Source: Pseudomonadota bacterium
GTDB lineage: Bacteria > Pseudomonadota > Alphaproteobacteria > Rhizobiales > Kaistiaceae
DNA: 9,624 nucleotides
Assembly: GCA_023433185.1 (NCBI GenBank)
Contig: JAEZEN010000074.1
Span: 1-9,624 of the forward strand
Direction: 5' to 3'
Part shown: positions 6,491-9,624 of the stretch, in pieces
Layout of the letters: each line of letters starts with the position of its first letter
How positions within the stretch are numbered: the first letter of the stretch is position 1
The notes under the pieces: generated by a model
Seen by the model: only the letters and a program-made list of their open reading frames with translations
What the model was told of the DNA's origin: nothing
Databases searched by the model: none
Made by a program: the position numbers and the translations under genes

Positions 6491-7351
6491 CTATTCCCCG
6501 GCCATCGTCGCGAGGCGACGCGGCACGATGATGCGCTGGCCGGCGGCGAGAGGCGTGTTCGCGTCGATGTCGTTGACGTCGGCGACGAGCCAGACCGGCA
6601 GCCCGAACTGCTGGGCGACCGTGGCCACCGTCTCGCCCGCCGACACGGTCGCCGGGACGCCGGAATCCCAGATCTCGAGCCGGACGCCGGCCGGCGGCGC
6701 ATACTGGATGGGCACCGACGGTCCCGGCACGTCGGGCGCGGCGATCGCCTCGTCGACCTTCCGGGCGATCGCTTCCTGGAGGTCGATCAGGCCGCCCATG
6801 TCGAGATGCACCGCCCTGGTATAGTCCTTGAGGTCGACAGCCACGAAATGGCCCTGGAAGTCCCGGGCCGGCTTCGGTTCGCCGCCGCCCATCATGTGAT
6901 CCGAACTGAAGAGGTTGACGAAGCGCCGGACGTTCGAGGGCACCCGGTTGGCGATGCGGGTCGGGTCCAGCGTCACGATGAGGTCGACGGGCACCTGCGC
7001 CTTCTTCAGCACCAGAGCGAAGCGGATCGCCGAGTCGCCGCCCGCCGAGTAGCCCAGCGCAATGATCCGCGGCTTGACGGCGGCAGCCTTGTAGACCCGG
7101 ATCGCATCGCGTGCCGGCGCCATCCAGGCCGTGTAGTTGTTCACCTCGACCTGGCTGCCGCCGACCCTGACGAGCGCGGCGAGATCGTCCATGTCCCTGG
7201 TGACGAACTTTCCACCCATGGCGCGGAAGACGTAGACGAGCGCCGGCGGATCGGATGCCGCCTGCACGCTCGTCGCCCCGGCCGCGGCGATGACGGCGAA
7301 GAACGCAATCATGGCCGCGAGACAGGACGGCAGGGCCGTCGCACGACGCAT
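6491..7351 (-). CDS. Secreted alpha/beta-hydrolase-like protein with C-terminal LysM domain
   Basis: A 286-residue protein from the ATG at 7349-7351. The N-terminus (MRRATALPSCLAAMIAFF onward, likely cleavage near VQA, 29-31) is a signal peptide with an RR start and a long hydrophobic core. The body begins PALVYVFRAMGGKFVTRDMDDL. A nucleophile elbow GYSAGG gives Ser102; TLDPT gives a possible acid Asp129; RAVHLDMGG gives a possible His182, the order of an alpha/beta-hydrolase triad. The last ~50 residues (about 235-283: VSAGETVATVAQQFGLPVW, NDIDANTPLAAGQRIIVPRR) form a LysM module, which binds peptidoglycan or chitin-type glycans. The protein probably works in the periplasm or at the cell wall; the ester, thioester or lipid substrate is unknown. 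The frame is open upstream to 7540, but that stretch is low-complexity and lies before the signal peptide. The Rid gene follows by 7 bp. Confidence 0.85.
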   Translation of the reverse strand: MRRATALPSCLAAMIAFFAVIAAAGATSVQAASDPPALVYVFRAMGGKFVTRDMDDLAALVRVGGSQVEVNNYTAWMAPARDAIRVYKAAAVKPRIIALGYSAGGDSAIRFALVLKKAQVPVDLIVTLDPTRIANRVPSNVRRFVNLFSSDHMMGGGEPKPARDFQGHFVAVDLKDYTRAVHLDMGGLIDLQEAIARKVDEAIAAPDVPGPSVPIQYAPPAGVRLEIWDSGVPATVSAGETVATVAQQFGLPVWLVADVNDIDANTPLAAGQRIIVPRRLATMAGE

Positions 7352-7464
7352 CAGCCACCGCCGCCCGTGCGCCGCGCGGCACCTGCCGTCTACCGGAGTT
7401 CCGTCCATGCTCGTCCAGGCCTGATCCCTTTGTGTTCCGAACCCCGGCTTGCGATTCCCGTCGG

Positions 7465-7495
7465 GACCCCGCGATCCTCGTGGAGCGAGGGGGTC
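7465..7495 (-). other. Stem-loop in the predicted leader of the hydrolase-Rid transcript
   Basis: On the minus strand GACCC-CCTCG, loop CTCCA, CGAGG, a six-base bulge and GGGTC form two stacked five-pair stems. A second short inverted repeat, CCCGC-GA-GCGGG, lies at 7499-7510. With the promoter predicted at 7511-7540, the first structure falls in a leader of about 150 nt. No known riboswitch class is recognised. The rest of the 199-bp gap 7352-7550 shows no gene. Confidence 0.3.
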
Positions 7496-7510
7496 CAGCC
7501 CGCGAGCGGG

Positions 7511-7540
7511 AGTACAGGCCAGACGGGCGTCGGATGTCAA
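7511..7540 (-). promoter_or_regulatory. Candidate sigma70-type promoter for the hydrolase-Rid unit
   Basis: On the minus strand, a perfect -35 box TTGACA (revcomp of 7535-7540) is followed 18 bp later by TGTACT (revcomp of 7511-7516), a 4/6 match to the -10 consensus. It starts 10 bp after the upstream gene's stop, so the hydrolase and Rid genes would have their own transcript, with a leader of about 150 nt before ATG 7351. Confidence 0.5.
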
Positions 7541-7550
7541 ACCCGATGCG

Positions 7551-8720
7551 CTAGTTTTTTGGCAGGGAGATGAAGGACTGACTGGGCCAGGTGCCGAACT
7601 TGTCGCCGAGGTTCATGAATCGCTCCGTCGCCAGAAGCGGCCGCTGCAGAAAGATGCTCTGCATGAACAGCAGAAGATCATCATCCGCGTCGAGCATGTC
7701 CGGAGCGGCGGAGTTCCAGATGACGACCTTCCCCTTCTTTGTCGCCTGTTCAATCAGCCCGCCGAAATGGCGCCCGCCGGAACAGCCGTTGAAGAAGAAC
7801 GCAGCGATATGCTCGGCGGATAGGACGCGGTCGATGAGGTCCTTTGCGGAAACCTTGCCAATCGTGCCTGAATAGGGGCCGAAATCCGGACCCTTCCCAT
7901 ACCGGGAATGGCCGTCGTAGAACACCATGTCCTCGCGGCTGTCCGGGGAGAGCGCCTCGAAGAACTTCTCCCTGGCGACGGCCGACGACACATCCTGCGC
8001 CTCGCAGTCCCTGCGCTCCATCATCGCCTTGCCGGTGAAGCCGACGATGTTTCCCAAGGGTCCACGCCGGATTTCGCCGGATTCCATCTCTGCGACGCGG
8101 TCCATCTCGTCGGCGCAGAAGGAATGCGGGTCGATGACGCGCAGGCGAATCCGGGGCCGCCCCTCGGGCAGGTCGAGCTCGGCCACACGCTCCGTCGAAT
8201 CCACCTGCCGCCAGGTCATCCCCCACTGGCTGGCGAACTGCTCGATCATGTCAAGGGTCATCGCATAGACGCCATAGTTGAAGAGGTCGCGGTTGGGGCG
8301 GACGCCTTGATCCTTGTATCCGATGAAGAAGCTGATGTTCACCACCCCGTCTTCGCCGATCCGGTCGTAGAACCTCTGATCCGCCTCGGTGAACAGCACC
8401 CACGAGCCCGGATCGGCCGACTTCGCCGGCTTCTCCGGCGTGCCGTCCGGCAGCGCCATCACGTCCCGGAAGTTGATCTGGGTGACGGCCTTGTAGGCCG
8501 TGACGACCTTGTAGACCGGCGTCAGGGCGACGGTGGCCTTGGTTTCCGGCAACACGCTGTGCTTGATCTTGGTCAGCATGAGGTAGCACTCGGCGTACCA
8601 GCCGATGCAGTGGATGGGGCGGCCGTGGAGCGCGCTGGCCTCGCGCTCGAGCTGGACTATGCCCGCCGAGGCGGCGGGGCTCACCAGGATGAACAGCAGG
8701 AGCCAGGCGGCACGGATCAA
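7551..8720 (-). CDS. Secreted protein of unknown family with a caspase/gingipain-like His...Cys arrangement
   Basis: A 389-residue protein. The start is TTG (revcomp of 8718-8720), chosen because GAGGA lies seven bases upstream and the signal peptide begins at once: MIRAAWLLLFILVSPAASA, cleavage expected after Ala19. I do not recognise a named family. The N-terminal half is mixed alpha/beta, with WYAECYLML (41-49) and FFIGYKDQGVRPNRDLFNYG (131-150). The C-terminal half holds DMVFYDGHSRYGKGPDFGPY (264-283), then HIAAFFFNGCSGGRHFGG (304-321) and KVVIWNSAAPDM (331-342). A hydrophobic strand ending in His271, then another ending in Gly-Cys313 42 residues on, is the catalytic layout of clan CD cysteine peptidases, though they usually have His-Gly, not His-Ser. 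Cys38, Cys45, Cys202 and Cys239 could form disulfides. The conserved-looking glycines around His271 suggest a functional site. Peptidase activity is inference, not shown. Confidence 0.85.
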   Translation of the reverse strand: MIRAAWLLLFILVSPAASAGIVQLEREASALHGRPIHCIGWYAECYLMLTKIKHSVLPETKATVALTPVYKVVTAYKAVTQINFRDVMALPDGTPEKPAKSADPGSWVLFTEADQRFYDRIGEDGVVNISFFIGYKDQGVRPNRDLFNYGVYAMTLDMIEQFASQWGMTWRQVDSTERVAELDLPEGRPRIRLRVIDPHSFCADEMDRVAEMESGEIRRGPLGNIVGFTGKAMMERRDCEAQDVSSAVAREKFFEALSPDSREDMVFYDGHSRYGKGPDFGPYSGTIGKVSAKDLIDRVLSAEHIAAFFFNGCSGGRHFGGLIEQATKKGKVVIWNSAAPDMLDADDDLLLFMQSIFLQRPLLATERFMNLGDKFGTWPSQSFISLPKN

Positions 8721-8931
8721 GCGACGGTCCTCGGGGTGGCGCCGCTGCCGGATGGGACGGTGGCAGACGAGCGGCCTCGGCGCGGGTGGCGGGAGCCGGT
8801 ATGGCCTGATGGCAGCGACCTTGCGGAGCCCGGCCGACCGACTGCCGCGGAAAGGCTGCTTTCCAGACCGGCGGAACGGTCACCCCGCACCTTGAGGATC
8901 GCTGCGCCCGTCAGGCGAAGCAGGCGCGGGC

Positions 8932-8949
8932 GACCGATCGGAATCGGTC
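8932..8949 (-). terminator. Candidate terminator hairpin after the small four-cysteine protein gene
   Basis: GACCGAT, loop CGGA, ATCGGTC: a perfect seven-pair stem with a tetraloop, starting 17 bases past the stop of the small secreted protein gene in its direction of transcription. No U-tract follows, so it is a weak terminator candidate. It overlaps the repeat core at 8941-8960 and may belong to that element instead. Confidence 0.35.
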
Positions 8950-8960
8950 AAGCCCGAGTC
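8941..8960. repeat. Core fragment of the pyrB-pyrC extragenic repeat
   Basis: GAATCGGT, six bases, CGAGTC. The same two blocks with the same six-base spacing occur in copy B (4635-4654), and nearly so in copy A (4530-4549, GAAACGGC then CGAGTC). The GC-rich hairpin half is missing here, so this would be a decayed or truncated copy. Chance similarity is possible given the short length. Confidence 0.4.
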
Positions 8961-8966
8961 ATGCCG

Positions 8967-9227
8967 CTAGCCCGGGCTGGCGCTGACCGGCTGGGGCTGC
9001 GTGACGCTGCCCGTCGTGTCGTCGTCGATGGACGGGTTGAAGGCCGTGAAGCCTTCATCGCACGTGCAGGTGGCATTCGGATGCGACTCGCAGTCGATCC
9101 AGTAGGGCTCTTCCGACACGTTGGCCGTCGGCAGGCAGGCGATGCGCGACACGTAGTCGGCATTCGCGATGTGCGAAAATGTGACGACGGCTGCTATGGT
9201 CGCGCCAAACAATGCCAGGGACTTCAT
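8967..9227 (-). CDS. Small secreted four-cysteine protein, function unknown
   Basis: An 86-residue protein from ATG (revcomp of 9225-9227), with GGAG ten bases upstream. MKSLALFGATIAAVVTF and a cleavage site after ANA (21-23) make a clear signal peptide. The mature part, about 63 residues, has four cysteines (31, 46, 54, 56) in the order ACLPT, IDCESHP, TCTCDEGF, consistent with two disulfides. It ends in an acidic, then Pro/Ser/Gln-rich tail (IDDDTTGSVTQPQPVSASPG) that looks disordered. I recognise no family. The frame stays open upstream to 9605, but that extension has no protein-like character and crosses the promoter. It is divergent from a glycosyltransferase gene and has the best promoter in the window, with an operator-like repeat over its -35 box, so it is probably regulated. 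Confidence 0.75.
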   Translation of the reverse strand: MKSLALFGATIAAVVTFSHIANADYVSRIACLPTANVSEEPYWIDCESHPNATCTCDEGFTAFNPSIDDDTTGSVTQPQPVSASPG

Positions 9228-9272
9228 ACGCGTCGGGCTCCATCGGTCCGCAAAGGTGGGCTGGGTCCAGCG

Positions 9273-9301
9273 AAGATAGGCAGCCTGCGATGATCTGTCA
9301 A
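9273..9301 (-). promoter_or_regulatory. Sigma70-type promoter of the small secreted protein gene
   Basis: On the minus strand, TTGACA (revcomp of 9296-9301, perfect -35) and TATCTT (revcomp of 9273-9278, 4/6 to the -10 consensus) are exactly 17 bp apart. Transcription would begin near 9266, giving a leader of about 40 nt that contains the GGAG ribosome-binding site. The surrounding AT-rich patch stands out in this GC-rich sequence. Confidence 0.6.
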
Positions 9302-9316
9302 ATTTTACAGATCTGT
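9292..9316. promoter_or_regulatory. Operator-like inverted repeat overlapping the -35 box
   Basis: GATCTGT (9292-9298), eight bases, ACAGATC (9307-9313): a perfect 7-bp inverted repeat, 22 bp in all. GATCTGT also recurs directly at 9310-9316, 18 bp after the first copy. The repeat covers the -35 box of the minus-strand promoter and lies in the 232-bp gap between two divergent genes, a typical place for a dimeric regulator. The regulator is not in the window. Confidence 0.5.
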
Positions 9317-9459
9317 GACATTGAAGCGCAAGGCAAGCCCTGGCATGGGACACCGGAAAGTGGCGGCAACTCGCTATTGCTCTTTCGGTCCCTGCAACAT
9401 CTCCGGATGGCCGATGTCCGGTTGAAGCGGGCCTGCATCCCTCCCAGAGGCGGACGATC

Positions 9460-9624
9460 GTGACGTCAAGTCCTGAAAAGCTGGAAAGCCTGCGAGTCAT
9501 GGTTCTCGGCCTCCGCGGCTTTCCGGGGGTCCAGGGGGGCATCGAGACCCATGTCGAGCATCTGGCCCCGGCGCTGGTCATGCTCGGATGCTCCGTGGTC
9601 GTCATCGTCCGGTCGCGCTACATG
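9460..9624 (+). CDS. Glycosyltransferase, GT4-like, N-terminal fragment (3' end outside window)
   Basis: The frame starts at GTG 9460-9462 and is still open at the window edge, giving 55 residues. AGAGG at 9446-9450, nine bases before GTG, is the likely ribosome-binding site. Residues 12-36 carry RVMVLGLRGFPGVQGG followed by IETHVEHLA, the hallmark start of GT-B glycosyltransferases: a Rossmann beta strand, then a glycine-rich turn and the GGIETHVEHL segment found in GT4 enzymes of capsule and exopolysaccharide synthesis. These transfer a sugar from a nucleotide donor to a lipid-linked or saccharide acceptor at the cytoplasmic face of the membrane. The later ATG at 9499 would cut into the first strand, so GTG is preferred. 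The sugar specificity cannot be told from this part. Confidence 0.88.
   Translation, partial: MTSSPEKLESLRVMVLGLRGFPGVQGGIETHVEHLAPALVMLGCSVVVIVRSRYM

Larger units (their letters stand above)
8721..8966. other. Intergenic region with hairpins and no supported gene
   Basis: No open frame here has protein-like composition or a family match. It holds GGAAAG-GCTG-CTTTCC (8849-8864), a perfect six-pair stem with a tetraloop that may be extended by CCGC/GCGG flanks, and the hairpin and repeat core described separately at 8932-8960. GAGGA at 8731-8735 (minus sense, reading toward 8720) is the ribosome-binding site of the TTG-started gene. No convincing promoter for that gene was found. Confidence 0.5.

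Noticed and set aside
7441..7510. Possible rho-independent terminator after the unknown secreted protein gene
   Set aside because: The stem-loops have no U-tract and lie past a good promoter for the next gene, so they more likely belong to the leader.
6482..7573. 363-codon plus-strand open frame opposite the hydrolase-LysM gene
   Set aside because: No signal or domain; the minus-strand product has a signal peptide, triad and LysM motif.
7908..9293. 461-codon plus-strand open frame spanning the unknown secreted protein gene and the next gap
   Set aside because: It runs through two minus-strand genes and an intergenic region without any protein-like motif.

Overview
This is a GC-rich window with dense, strongly GC3-biased coding. 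The gene families fit an alphaproteobacterium, probably Hyphomicrobiales or a relative; the genus cannot be fixed from sequence reading alone. The evidence is an alphaproteobacterial-type UbiG, a full-length AidB-like flavoprotein, and a pyrB followed by a dihydroorotase-like gene whose protein keeps the alphaproteobacterial SSHDPQDVD signature. No tRNA, rRNA, CRISPR array, transposase or integrase was seen.

Left part (1-1773): the 3' end of a GNAT acetyltransferase gene (+) runs 31 bp into the convergent ubiG gene (-, ubiquinone biosynthesis). A 63-bp gap separates ubiG from a divergent short-chain dehydrogenase/reductase gene (+). That gene is split by a one-base frameshift near 1439, between its NAD(P)-binding half and its catalytic YxxxK half.

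Middle part (1783-6065): an aidB-like acyl-CoA dehydrogenase gene (-) is divergent from pyrB (+, aspartate carbamoyltransferase). A dihydroorotase-family gene (+) follows pyrB. Its protein has lost the HxH metal site, a third metal-binding His and the catalytic Asp, so it is probably a structural partner of PyrB like the Pseudomonas PyrC' protein. The 244-bp pyrB-pyrC gap carries two imperfect copies of a ~54-bp GC-rich hairpin repeat and a 16-bp perfect palindrome. A core fragment of the same repeat recurs at 8941-8960.

Right part (6091-9227, all on -): a two-gene unit encodes a secreted serine hydrolase with a C-terminal LysM domain and a Rid-family protein lacking the usual catalytic Arg. 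Upstream lies a secreted protein of unknown family whose His271...Cys313 arrangement resembles clan CD (caspase/gingipain-like) cysteine peptidases. Next is a small secreted four-cysteine protein with a well-formed promoter and an overlapping operator-like inverted repeat. The window ends in the 5' part of a glycosyltransferase gene (+), which probably opens an exopolysaccharide region. The right part, with several exported proteins of unclear role, is the most promising place for undescribed biology.
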